Source: Clostridium sp. CAG:253 (GTDB taxonomy: Bacteria > Bacillota > Clostridia > Lachnospirales > Lachnospiraceae). From it: a DNA stretch of 5,080 nucleotides. The notes below the pieces were generated by a model. It saw only the letters and a list, made by a program, of their open reading frames with translations, had not been told where the DNA came from and made no database searches. Shown here piece after piece: positions 1 to 5,080 of the stretch. Within the stretch, counting starts at the first letter, position 1. Each line of letters starts with the position of its first letter. The stretch lies in NCBI GenBank assembly GCA_000436755.1, contig FR887336.1, positions 7,260-12,339 on the forward strand, in the 5' to 3' direction. A program made the translations under genes and the position numbers.

Positions 1-450
1 TCCATCAACCAATACAGTATGTTCTTCAACATTCAGCTCTATTATACCATTGACATATTTGGTTTTGTTTTCTTTTTTGGGCATACATCTTCTAAGTACA
101 GCCTTTATCCTTGAAACCATCTCCATCATTCCAAATGGTTTTACCAGATAATCATCTGCCCCAAGGTCAAGACTTTTAATCTTATCGTACTCAACACTTT
201 TTGCCGTAGCCATAATAACCGGTATATCCTTAGTTCTTGAGGATGCTTTTATCTTAGTTAAAAGAGAAACACCATCCTCCCCCGGAAGCATTATATCAAG
301 TATCACAAGTTCCGGAAGCTCGTCTGTCGTTGCAAGTTCCATCCAGAAACTGTCTCCATCCCCAAATCCTTTTGCTATAAAACCTGTCTGCTCCAAAGTG
401 TATACTTCTATGTCTCTTATACTCACATCATCTTCTACACACCAAATCAT
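1..450 (-). CDS. phoB: PhoB/PhoP-type response regulator, OmpR family (5' part, runs off the window)
   Basis: This is a DNA-binding response regulator, expected to control phosphate-starvation genes. The 150 visible codons cover the whole receiver domain (about residues 1-122), a Lys-rich linker (about 123-131) and the first strands of the winged-helix domain, so roughly 75-80 residues are missing beyond position 1. Receiver hallmarks are present: the acidic cluster E6-D7-D8, phospho-acceptor D52 in LDIMLPGEDG, T82 in the MATAKS switch, and K104 in YLVKPFG. The chosen ATG at 450 has GAGGA (456-460) 5 nt upstream. An in-frame ATG at 462 would add four residues, but its ribosome site is poor. 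The gene lies 36 nt after phoU on the same strand with no terminator between, so it is probably in the pst operon. The assignment to phosphate control rests on this context plus the family match; Gram-positive nomenclature often calls it phoP. Confidence 0.9.
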   Translation of the reverse strand, partial: MIWCVEDDVSIRDIEVYTLEQTGFIAKGFGDGDSFWMELATTDELPELVILDIMLPGEDGVSLLTKIKASSRTKDIPVIMATAKSVEYDKIKSLDLGADDYLVKPFGMMEMVSRIKAVLRRCMPKKENKTKYVNGIIELNVEEHTVLVDG

Positions 451-486
451 ATCATTCCTCATTTCCGTGCACTATGATATATACTC

Positions 487-1122
487 TTAATGATTTCCGG
501 TTACTGAAAATACAACCCACTTAGCCACATTTACCGCATGATCTCCAATACGCTCAAAATATTTTGCAATCATCAGAAGATCAAGTGCATACTCACCGTC
601 TTTCGGATTTTTAGCTATCAAATCTATAAGAAAAATTTTAACCTTGTGAAAATAATCATCCACAACGTCATCATAATCAATAATACTGTTTGCAAGGTCA
701 AGATCACTTTTTACAAATGAATCAATCGACTCAGTAACCATTTTTATTGTTGCAGATGCCATCTGATCAAGATATTCACACTCTTCACTTGTTCTTCCAT
801 TTAAAAATCCAATAATCTCCGCAACATCTGATGCCTGATCACCTATTCGTTTTATATCAGTTATCATTTTAAGAGCTGTTGATACCTGTCTCAAATCTTT
901 TGCAACAGGCTGCTGCTGAAGCAAAAGCTTCAGGCAAAGCGACTCAACATTCCTCTCAAGGTCATCAAGTGAATTGTCAAGCGGCTCGACCTCCCACCTT
1001 ATATTAACATTACCTTCTTTCAACGCCTTAGCCGCAAGAGATATGCATTCTTCACACATTGCACCCATCTCAATAAGTTTTTTATTTAAATCCGCAAGCT
1101 GCTCATCAAATCTGCTTCTCAT
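487..1122 (-). CDS. phoU: Phosphate transport system regulatory protein PhoU
   Basis: PhoU is a cytoplasmic all-helical protein. In known systems it links the Pst transporter to the phosphate sensor kinase, restraining both signalling and uptake when phosphate is plentiful. The 211-residue product has the usual family length and two tandem three-helix-bundle repeats. Each carries the family's metal-binding signature: D89-IKRIGD-QASD99 in the first half and YFERIGDHAVNVAKW (about 188-202) in the second. The opening MRSRFDEQLADLNKKLIEMG is typical of the family. I place the start at the ATG at 1122: AGGAGG (1132-1137) is 9 nt away, whereas the in-frame TTG at 1128 is only 3 nt from it. The gene lies between pstB and the response regulator. 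Identity is very secure; exact partners in this organism are inferred from the family. Confidence 0.96.
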   Translation of the reverse strand: MRSRFDEQLADLNKKLIEMGAMCEECISLAAKALKEGNVNIRWEVEPLDNSLDDLERNVESLCLKLLLQQQPVAKDLRQVSTALKMITDIKRIGDQASDVAEIIGFLNGRTSEECEYLDQMASATIKMVTESIDSFVKSDLDLANSIIDYDDVVDDYFHKVKIFLIDLIAKNPKDGEYALDLLMIAKYFERIGDHAVNVAKWVVFSVTGNH

Positions 1123-1131
1123 TTCCAAAAT

Positions 1132-1137
1132 CCTCCT
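1132..1137 (-). promoter_or_regulatory. phoU ribosome binding site (decides the start)
   Basis: A consensus AGGAGG on the minus strand lies 9 nt from the ATG at 1122 but only 3 nt from the in-frame TTG at 1128. The spacing favours the ATG, giving an N-terminus beginning MRSRFDEQ. Confidence 0.8.
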
Positions 1138-1155
1138 ATTATTAAATTCAACTTT

Positions 1156-1240
1156 ATTGCGAAACTCTCTTATCCTTCACCGGCTTGAATGAATATAATA
1201 AATAATGCAAGCTGTCACAGCATAACAACAGTTTCGCAAT
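1156..1240 (-). repeat. Structured inverted-repeat element between pstB and phoU
   Basis: Perfect 11-bp inverted arms, ATTGCGAAACT (1156-1166) and AGTTTCGCAAT (1230-1240), enclose 63 nt. In the minus-strand transcript the paired arms can be extended inward, across a small internal loop, by TTAT/ATAA. Inside are two further small hairpins: GCTG-TGA-CAGC and a TTCA/TGAA stem with loop AGCCGG. The result is a branched fold. No U-run follows the 3' arm, so it is not a standard terminator. It begins 5 nt after the pstB stop and ends about 19 nt before the phoU ribosome site. It could be a dispersed MITE-like repeat or an mRNA stabilising or processing structure. No target-site duplication is visible. 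Confidence 0.7.
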
Positions 1241-1245
1241 CCAAA

Positions 1246-2001
1246 TTAACCGAATCTTCCTGTAATATAATCCTCTGTTCTCTTATCCTCAGGTGATGCA
1301 AACATCTTTTCCGTATCCCCGTACTCAATAAGATCACCAAGCAGGAAGAATGCTGTTCTGTCAGAAATACGAACTGCCTGCTGCATATTATGTGTAACTA
1401 TAACAATCGTATATTTTTCTTTAAGCTCACTTGCAAGTTCCTCTATCTTTGATGTAGATATAGGGTCAAGAGCACTTGTAGGCTCATCCATAAGAAGTAT
1501 CTTCGGTTCAACGGCAAGAGCTCTTGCTATACAAAGTCTTTGCTGCTGGCCGCCTGACATACCAAGTGCCGACTTTTTAAGCCTGTCCTTTACTTCATCC
1601 CAGATTGCTGCACCTCTCAAAGAATTTTCAACAATCTCGTCAAGTCTTGCCTTATTTTTTATTCCGTGTGTTCTTGGTCCATAAGCAATATTGTCATATA
1701 TACTCATCGGAAAAGGATTAGGTTTCTGAAAGACCATCCCTATATCTTTTCTAAGTTTATTTACATCCGTATCAGGTGCAAAAATATCCATATCTCCATA
1801 TTTGACTTCACCTGTTATTTTTACATCCTGAACAAGGTCATTCATTCTGTTCAGTGTCTTTAAAAATGTTGATTTTCCACATCCTGACGGACCTATAAGT
1901 GCAGTAATACTCTTTTGTGGAATATCAATATTTATATTTTTCAATGCCTGTGTCTGTCCATACCACAAACACAAATCCTTAACTGTCATTATGTTATTCA
2001 T
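1246..2001 (-). CDS. pstB: Phosphate ABC transporter ATP-binding protein PstB
   Basis: PstB is the cytoplasmic ATPase that drives phosphate import through the PstC-PstA channel. At 251 residues it is the normal family length and every ABC motif is intact: A-loop aromatic Y14, Walker [10 protein letters not shown] (37-45), Q-loop Q92 in [10 protein letters not shown] (a PstB hallmark), signature [10 protein letters not shown] (146-155), Walker B ILLMDEP (168-174, catalytic E173), D-loop SALD (176-179) and switch histidine H204. The C-terminus, [11 protein letters not shown], is the usual PstB ending. The start at 2001 has AGGAGG (2008-2013) 6 nt upstream; a second in-frame ATG four codons later is less well placed. 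It lies 51 nt after pstA, and the stop is followed at once by the inverted-repeat element before phoU. Identification is essentially certain. Confidence 0.98.
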   Translation of the reverse strand: MNNIMTVKDLCLWYGQTQALKNINIDIPQKSITALIGPSGCGKSTFLKTLNRMNDLVQDVKITGEVKYGDMDIFAPDTDVNKLRKDIGMVFQKPNPFPMSIYDNIAYGPRTHGIKNKARLDEIVENSLRGAAIWDEVKDRLKKSALGMSGGQQQRLCIARALAVEPKILLMDEPTSALDPISTSKIEELASELKEKYTIVIVTHNMQQAVRISDRTAFFLLGDLIEYGDTEKMFASPEDKRTEDYITGRFG

Positions 2002-2052
2002 CTGCTTCCTCCTGCTATTTCCTGCAAAATAATAAATACCGGCTGCCTTAAT

Positions 2053-2895
2053 TTATCGTTCTACTTTTTTCTTAAAATATAAACCGGTAAACTTAGCGGC
2101 AAGGTTTACCAAAAAAGCAAGTATCATCAATATTGCCGCTATTGCAAAAGCAACTTCAAATTCTCCCTGTTCTTTAGCATATACATAAAGTGCTACCGTG
2201 AGTGTTGCTCCTGCTCGTCCGAGTCCGTCTATAAAACCGTTTATTGTATGAGCAAAACCTGCCGTAAACAATAATGCCGCTGATTCTCCGAGTATTCTTC
2301 CTACTGCAAGAATACATCCTGTCATAATACCATCTACACAACTCGGAAGCACAACTGTCCTTATAACTCTCCATTTGCCTGCACCAAGTCCAAAAGCACC
2401 TTCTCTGTAACTTTGCGGAACTGTCTTTAAACTTTCCTGCGTTGTTCTCATTATTGTTGGAAGATTCATAATAACAAGTGTCATTGCTCCTGCAAGAATT
2501 GAAGTCTGCATTTTAAGAAACTCACAGAAAAATAACATTCCTACAAGACCATATATTATTGACGGAATACCTGAAAGTGTCTCCGCTGCATATTCTATGA
2601 CTGCAACCATCTTTTTATTTGTCGCATATTCCGTAAGGTAGATTGCTGCCCCTACTCCAAGCGGAAGAACGAATACAAGTGTTGCTATCACAATATAAAA
2701 TGTGTTTAATATATCCGGCAGAATACCTATGCTCTGCGTCAGATAACTTGGTTTCGTTGAAAGAAGTTTCCATGTAATATTCGGAAGTCCTTTATACAAT
2801 ACAAAACCGATAACAAATATAACAAGGCTGCATGTTATAGCAACTGATAGCAACATTAAAATTTTCATTATCCAGATATAAGCTTTTCTCTTCAT
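2053..2895 (-). CDS. pstA: Phosphate ABC transporter permease PstA
   Basis: PstA is one of the two integral membrane subunits that form the phosphate channel with PstC. The 280-residue product shows about six hydrophobic segments (roughly 13-34, 65-89, 103-123, 131-150, 185-208 and 246-268). The binding-protein-dependent transport (EAA) loop, which contacts PstB, lies at about 163-187 as YREGAFGLGAGKWRVIRTVV and following residues. The SGIPSIIYGLVGM stretch (108-120) is shared with PstC and marks the Pst permease family. PstA rather than PstC is assigned from the short N-terminus, the LGESAALLFTAG segment (202-213) and position just before pstB. Only 7 nt separate it from pstC. Its ribosome site AAAGGAG overlaps the end of pstC, so translation of the two is probably coupled, which suits subunits needed in equal amounts. 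Confidence 0.97.
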   Translation of the reverse strand: MKRKAYIWIMKILMLLSVAITCSLVIFVIGFVLYKGLPNITWKLLSTKPSYLTQSIGILPDILNTFYIVIATLVFVLPLGVGAAIYLTEYATNKKMVAVIEYAAETLSGIPSIIYGLVGMLFFCEFLKMQTSILAGAMTLVIMNLPTIMRTTQESLKTVPQSYREGAFGLGAGKWRVIRTVVLPSCVDGIMTGCILAVGRILGESAALLFTAGFAHTINGFIDGLGRAGATLTVALYVYAKEQGEFEVAFAIAAILMILAFLVNLAAKFTGLYFKKKVER

Positions 2896-2902
2896 TTTCC
2901 AA

Positions 2903-3769
2903 TCACTCCTTTTCCTTCTTCAAAAGACTGTTGAGCAATGCATTTATCAACATGATAAACAAAAACAGTACAAGGGCAATCGAAAACAATGCCTGCTTTT
3001 GTAATCCGGATGAATATGACATCTCGCTCGCAACCGCTGTTGTAAGGAATCGTACACTTTGAAAAAGCTTTGGCATATTTGCCACATTTCCTGAAACCAT
3101 CATTACAGCCATTGCCTCTCCTATAGCACGTCCGACTCCGAGTACCACCGCTGCTGCTATGCCGCTTTTTGCCGCCGGAACTGATACTTTAAAATATGTC
3201 TCAATAGGTGTTGCGCCAAGCGCAAGTGATGCATCCTCGTATTCGGGCGGAACTGCTTCAAGTGCCGTAAGTGACACACTTATAATAGAAGGTAATATCA
3301 TTATCGCCAATACTATAATTGCTGAGAAAAGACTGGCACCGTCTGCTATATTAAATGTATCTCTCACCCACGGAACAAGTACCAGCATACCGACAAGACC
3401 GTAAACAACTGACGGAATACCGGCAAGCAGACTTACCGCCATCTCTACCACTGCCTTTACTCTCCTGTTTGCAACCTTTGCAAGATATACTGCTGTAAGA
3501 AATCCTACCGGAACACCTATTATAATAGCTCCCGCCGTACCATATACACTTGTAAGAATAAATGGCAGTATTCCATATGAAGGTGTTGCTGCGGTTGATG
3601 CCCATTTCTTTCCAAATAAAAATTTTAATATTCCTATTTCCCTTATTGCCGGTATTCCTGCAATAACAAGATAAACAGTTATAAGTAAAACAAAACCAAC
3701 CGTTATCAATCCAAGTATCAAAAATATTCCATGGATAATTGTTTCAAATTTGTTATGACTTTTTCTCAT
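2903..3769 (-). CDS. pstC: Phosphate ABC transporter permease PstC
   Basis: PstC is the second membrane subunit of the phosphate channel. From the ATG at 3769 the product is 288 residues with about six hydrophobic segments (roughly 14-36, 73-97, 105-133, 145-170, 202-225 and 262-284). The EAA loop that docks on PstB is at about 178-200 (YEDASLALGATPIETYFKVS and following residues). The family stretch AGIPSVVYGLVGM is at 116-128, and GVGRAIGEAMAVMMVSGN (211-228) is characteristic of PstC. The start is set by GGAG (3777-3780) 7 nt upstream and by the Met-Arg-Lys-Ser-His cytoplasmic head directly preceding the first membrane segment. The frame stays open for 28 more codons to a TTG at 3853, but that extension falls in a hairpin-rich non-coding island and looks unlike a permease N-terminus. 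Confidence 0.96.
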   Translation of the reverse strand: MRKSHNKFETIIHGIFLILGLITVGFVLLITVYLVIAGIPAIREIGILKFLFGKKWASTAATPSYGILPFILTSVYGTAGAIIIGVPVGFLTAVYLAKVANRRVKAVVEMAVSLLAGIPSVVYGLVGMLVLVPWVRDTFNIADGASLFSAIIVLAIMILPSIISVSLTALEAVPPEYEDASLALGATPIETYFKVSVPAAKSGIAAAVVLGVGRAIGEAMAVMMVSGNVANMPKLFQSVRFLTTAVASEMSYSSGLQKQALFSIALVLFLFIMLINALLNSLLKKEKE

Positions 3770-3775
3770 ATAAAA

Positions 3776-3869
3776 GCTCCATTCCGCAGACGCTTTACAA
3801 ACATAGCCAACTTGTGACGCCTGCGGCACAAATTGCCTGATTAAAACGGGCAAGCCTTACGACTCACCC
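3776..3869 (-). repeat. GC-rich hairpin island between pstS and pstC (possible dispersed repeat)
   Basis: This 94-nt stretch is about 52% GC (49 of 94 bases by hand count) in an AT-rich setting. In the transcript, arms CAATTTGTG (3835-3827) and CACAAGTTG (3816-3808) form a 9-bp stem with one G-U pair and a 10-nt loop whose CC and GG may also pair. An upstream alternative, TTGCC with GGCAA (loop 11 nt), overlaps the same CAA bases, so the two folds compete. There is no U-run after either stem, so termination is unlikely. The position, after the binding-protein gene and before the permeases, suits a stability or processing element that raises pstS mRNA over the rest, but that role is inferred. 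A dispersed repeat is equally possible. Confidence 0.55.
3777..3780 (-). promoter_or_regulatory. pstC ribosome binding site (decides the start)
   Basis: GGAG on the minus strand lies 7 nt before the ATG at 3769. The alternative in-frame TTG at 3853 has only a GG-containing stretch about 1 nt away, too close for normal initiation. Confidence 0.7.
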
Positions 3870-3906
3870 TTAATGCAGCATATATAAATATTACTCTTAT
3901 TATTTA

Positions 3907-4788
3907 TTACTTTTCGTTAGCCGGCACTACACCTGCTGCTGTGATAGTATCTGCTGCGCCCATTGCATAATCAAAGAATGCCTGGGCTGCGTCGCTGAGT
4001 TTTGTATCTTCTTTTGTTACAAATACAAATGGTCTCTGAATTTTATAGCTTGCATCTTTTACAGTATCTTCTGATGGTGTTACTCCGTCTACTGCGAGAG
4101 CCTTTACACTGTCATCAACCGAAGCAAGTGACGCATAACCGATTGCATTTGGATTGTTTGCAACTGTTGTGATAACATCACCTGTTGATGTAAGTTCCTG
4201 TCCATATTTACATTTATCTTCTGTTCCTGTAATAGATTCAAATCCATCACGAGTACCGCTTCCTGCTTCTCTACCTATAAGAACGATGTCTCCTTTATCT
4301 CCTCCGACATCACTCCAATTCTTAATTTTTCCTGTATAAATATCAGCAATCTGCTCAACCTTTAAGTCTGTTACTTTGTTTTCAGGATTTACGATAATAG
4401 CAATTCCGTCATATGCAATGATTGTTTCTTTAAGTCCCTGATTTTTCTCATCATCTGTCAATGCACGGCTAGAAAGTCCGATGTCACATCTTCCCTCTGT
4501 TACTGCTGTGATTCCTGAACCTGAACCTGTAGGATTGTATGTAAATTTTACATCCGGGTTTGCTTCCATAAATGCCTCACCCAAAGCACCAACTACTTTT
4601 TCCATTGATGTTGAACCGTCTGTTGCAACAGAACCACTGAGGTTTCCGCTTGATGATGCATCTGCACTGCTTGATGAACCTGAAGAAGATTTGTCACTGT
4701 TTCCTGATGAACTTCCACATCCTGTAAGTGATGTAAGTGTTAATGCTGATACCATAGCAGCTACTAATAATCTGTTTTTTGTTCTCAT
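3907..4788 (-). CDS. pstS: Phosphate-binding lipoprotein PstS
   Basis: PstS is the extracellular phosphate receptor of the Pst importer, held on the outer face of the membrane by a lipid anchor. The 293-residue precursor has a lipoprotein signal peptide (positively charged head, hydrophobic core about 7-21, lipobox LTGC with C24 as the lipidated cysteine). A Ser/Gly-rich flexible linker follows to about residue 50, then the type II periplasmic-binding-protein fold. Phosphate-site segments of the family are visible: DGSTSM (57-62), TGSGSG (87-92), CDIGLSSR (101-108), AYDGIAI (125-131) and GREAGSGTRDGFE (172-184). The start at 4788 has AAAAGGAGA with AGGAGA at 4798-4803, 9 nt upstream. It is first in the operon, directly behind the PHO-box promoter, and is separated from pstC by 137 nt containing a hairpin island. 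The mature domain has two cysteines (C101, C193); whether they pair is unknown. Confidence 0.97.
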   Translation of the reverse strand: MRTKNRLLVAAMVSALTLTSLTGCGSSSGNSDKSSSGSSSSADASSSGNLSGSVATDGSTSMEKVVGALGEAFMEANPDVKFTYNPTGSGSGITAVTEGRCDIGLSSRALTDDEKNQGLKETIIAYDGIAIIVNPENKVTDLKVEQIADIYTGKIKNWSDVGGDKGDIVLIGREAGSGTRDGFESITGTEDKCKYGQELTSTGDVITTVANNPNAIGYASLASVDDSVKALAVDGVTPSEDTVKDASYKIQRPFVFVTKEDTKLSDAAQAFFDYAMGAADTITAAGVVPANEK

Positions 4789-4846
4789 AATTTTTTGTCT
4801 CCTTTTGTTTTAAGTTTATTTGTTTTTTGTTTTCCTTTTTACAAAT
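4789..4846 (-). promoter_or_regulatory. A-rich pstS 5' leader with ribosome binding site
   Basis: The predicted leader (about 4840-4789) is 37 A of 52 bases, with only five each of G, C and T, so it should be almost free of secondary structure. AGGAGA (4798-4803) lies 9 nt from the ATG. An open leader with a good ribosome site fits strong translation of PstS, which is normally made in excess over the permeases. No riboswitch-like fold is seen. Confidence 0.5.
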
Positions 4847-4876
4847 ATTATGATATAGCCGCAAAGTAAAATTCAA
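4847..4876 (-). promoter_or_regulatory. Predicted pst operon promoter (-35/-10)
   Basis: On the minus strand, TTGAAT (4871-4876, 4 of 6 matches to the vegetative -35) and CATAAT (4847-4852, 5 of 6 matches to the -10) are separated by 18 bp. Initiation near 4840 would give a leader of about 52 nt. The weak -35 directly behind the PHO-box repeats is what an activator-dependent promoter should look like. Called by eye; other -10 choices such as the overlapping TATATC are spaced less well. Confidence 0.6.
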
Positions 4877-4887
4877 AAGGCAGGTTT

Positions 4888-4904
4888 TGTAAAAGATATG
4901 TAAA
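4888..4904 (-). promoter_or_regulatory. PHO-box-like operator (two TTTACA direct repeats)
   Basis: Two exact TTTACA hexamers (4899-4904 and 4888-4893, minus strand) are 11 bp apart, about one helical turn, and end 11 bp before the predicted -35. Tandem TT(A/T/C)ACA-type hexamers at 11-bp spacing are the known binding pattern of Gram-positive PhoP regulators. A third, weak match (TTCTCA, about 12 bp further upstream) may extend the site. The likely ligand is the response regulator encoded at the far end of this operon, which is an inference. Confidence 0.7.
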
Positions 4905-4971
4905 GAATTTTGAGAAAGCAAATGGGCTTTTTGGAGAATTGTAATTTCTATAGGTTTATATTTTAAAGCAG

Positions 4972-5011
4972 AAAGAGGATATAATAATCATGCAATTATT
5001 ACATCCTCTTT
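4972..5011 (-). terminator. Rho-independent terminator of the upstream gene
   Basis: A 17-position stem (4972-4988 with 4995-5011) closes a 6-nt loop, CATGCA on the plus strand. The single imperfect position (4981/5002) is a G-U wobble in minus-strand RNA but an A-C mismatch in plus-strand RNA, so the stem fits minus-strand transcription better. It starts 18 nt after the stop codon of the gene ending at 5030. The minus-strand tail is a short interrupted U-run (UUUCUGCUUU). On the plus strand an uninterrupted run of six T follows, so it could work in both directions. It insulates the pst promoter from upstream read-through. Confidence 0.82.
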
Positions 5012-5029
5012 TTTATCCGTTCTTATTTA

Positions 5030-5080
5030 TTATCTCTGATGAAGATACCTTTCTACTGACTGTACGGCAGTTGCTCCGTC
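5030..5080 (-). CDS. trxB: 3' end of a gene, probably thioredoxin-disulfide reductase (partial)
   Basis: Only the last 16 codons and a TAA stop are in the window; the rest lies beyond 5080. They read DGATAVQSVERYLHQR. This resembles the C-terminus of thioredoxin reductases and related FAD/NAD(P)H pyridine-nucleotide-disulfide oxidoreductases, where a (G/A)DGA-x-A segment after the FAD-contacting motif leads into a final helix ending in a (E/K)(R/K)YL-like sequence. If right, the enzyme passes electrons from NADPH to thioredoxin in the cytoplasm. The frame is open to the window edge and the stop is followed by a good terminator, so it is a real gene end. The family assignment rests on very few residues. 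It is not part of the pst operon, which has its own promoter. Confidence 0.5.
   Translation of the reverse strand, partial: DGATAVQSVERYLHQR

Noticed and set aside
974..1192. A 72-codon plus-strand open frame over the start of phoU
   Set aside because: It is antisense to phoU and runs into the inverted repeat; no ribosome site or recognisable family.
2002..2025. Three GCAG units at 10-nt spacing just before pstB
   Set aside because: One unit is part of the AGGAGG ribosome site region; three four-base matches are too short to call a repeat or operator.
2174..2374. A 66-codon minus-strand frame inside pstA
   Set aside because: It is out of frame within the conserved pstA coding region and has no independent start signals.
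3159..3605. Open frames overlapping pstC on both strands in other frames
   Set aside because: They are shadows of pstC, which has intact permease motifs throughout.
4481..4813. A 110-codon open frame on the plus strand opposite pstS
   Set aside because: It is antisense to the signal peptide and phosphate-site coding region of an unmistakable pstS, has no ribosome site of note, and its Pro/Ser-rich translation is what the reverse of such a gene gives.
4694..4921. A 75-codon minus-strand frame across the pst promoter and pstS start
   Set aside because: It would begin upstream of the predicted transcription start, spans the promoter and leader, and overlaps pstS out of frame.
4905..4971. A further PHO-box-like ATTACA at about 4940-4945
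   Set aside because: It lies 41 bp from the first TTTACA, out of phase with the 11-bp register, and is an isolated imperfect match.
1..5080. CRISPR arrays, insertion sequences, tRNA/rRNA genes, defence or other novel systems
   Set aside because: No regularly spaced repeats, transposase motifs or RNA gene signatures were seen; the coding content is fully explained by a standard phosphate operon and a flanking gene end.

Overview
This window is a complete phosphate-uptake and phosphate-sensing operon, read entirely on the minus strand. In transcription order it runs pstS, pstC, pstA, pstB, phoU, then the 5' part of a PhoB/PhoP-type response regulator that leaves the window at position 1. A 17-codon gene end at the right edge (5030-5080), probably thioredoxin reductase, is the upstream neighbour and is closed by its own terminator. 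The AT-rich sequence, lipoprotein-type PstS, strong AGGAGG-like ribosome binding sites and gene order point to a low-GC Gram-positive anaerobe of the Clostridia, most likely Lachnospiraceae. No rRNA or marker gene is present, so the family is an inference.

Layout from right to left, which is the direction of transcription. The gene end at 5080-5030 is followed by a rho-independent terminator (4972-5011). A 4847-4904 control region has two exact TTTACA repeats 11 bp apart (a PHO-box-like site), directly upstream of a plausible -35/-10 pair. An A-rich leader leads into pstS (4788-3907). A 137-nt gap with a GC-rich, hairpin-forming island separates pstS from pstC (3769-2903). pstA (2895-2053) follows after 7 nt and pstB (2001-1246) after 51 nt. 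A gap with an 11-bp perfect inverted repeat separates pstB from phoU (1122-487). The regulator starts 36 nt later at 450.

How the genes work together: PstS is tethered to the membrane and captures phosphate. PstC and PstA form the channel, and PstB powers it with ATP. PhoU couples transporter state to the sensor kinase, which is presumably encoded just beyond position 1. The regulator presumably binds the PHO box in front of pstS, making a feedback loop within one transcription unit.

I see no undescribed system here. The coding content is a textbook Pst/Pho operon. The parts that deserve a second look are non-coding: the two structured intergenic elements, pstS-pstC and pstB-phoU, which may be dispersed genomic repeats or mRNA-processing structures, and the PHO-box promoter. 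Two starts are better placed downstream of the longest open frame: pstC at 3769 and phoU at 1122.
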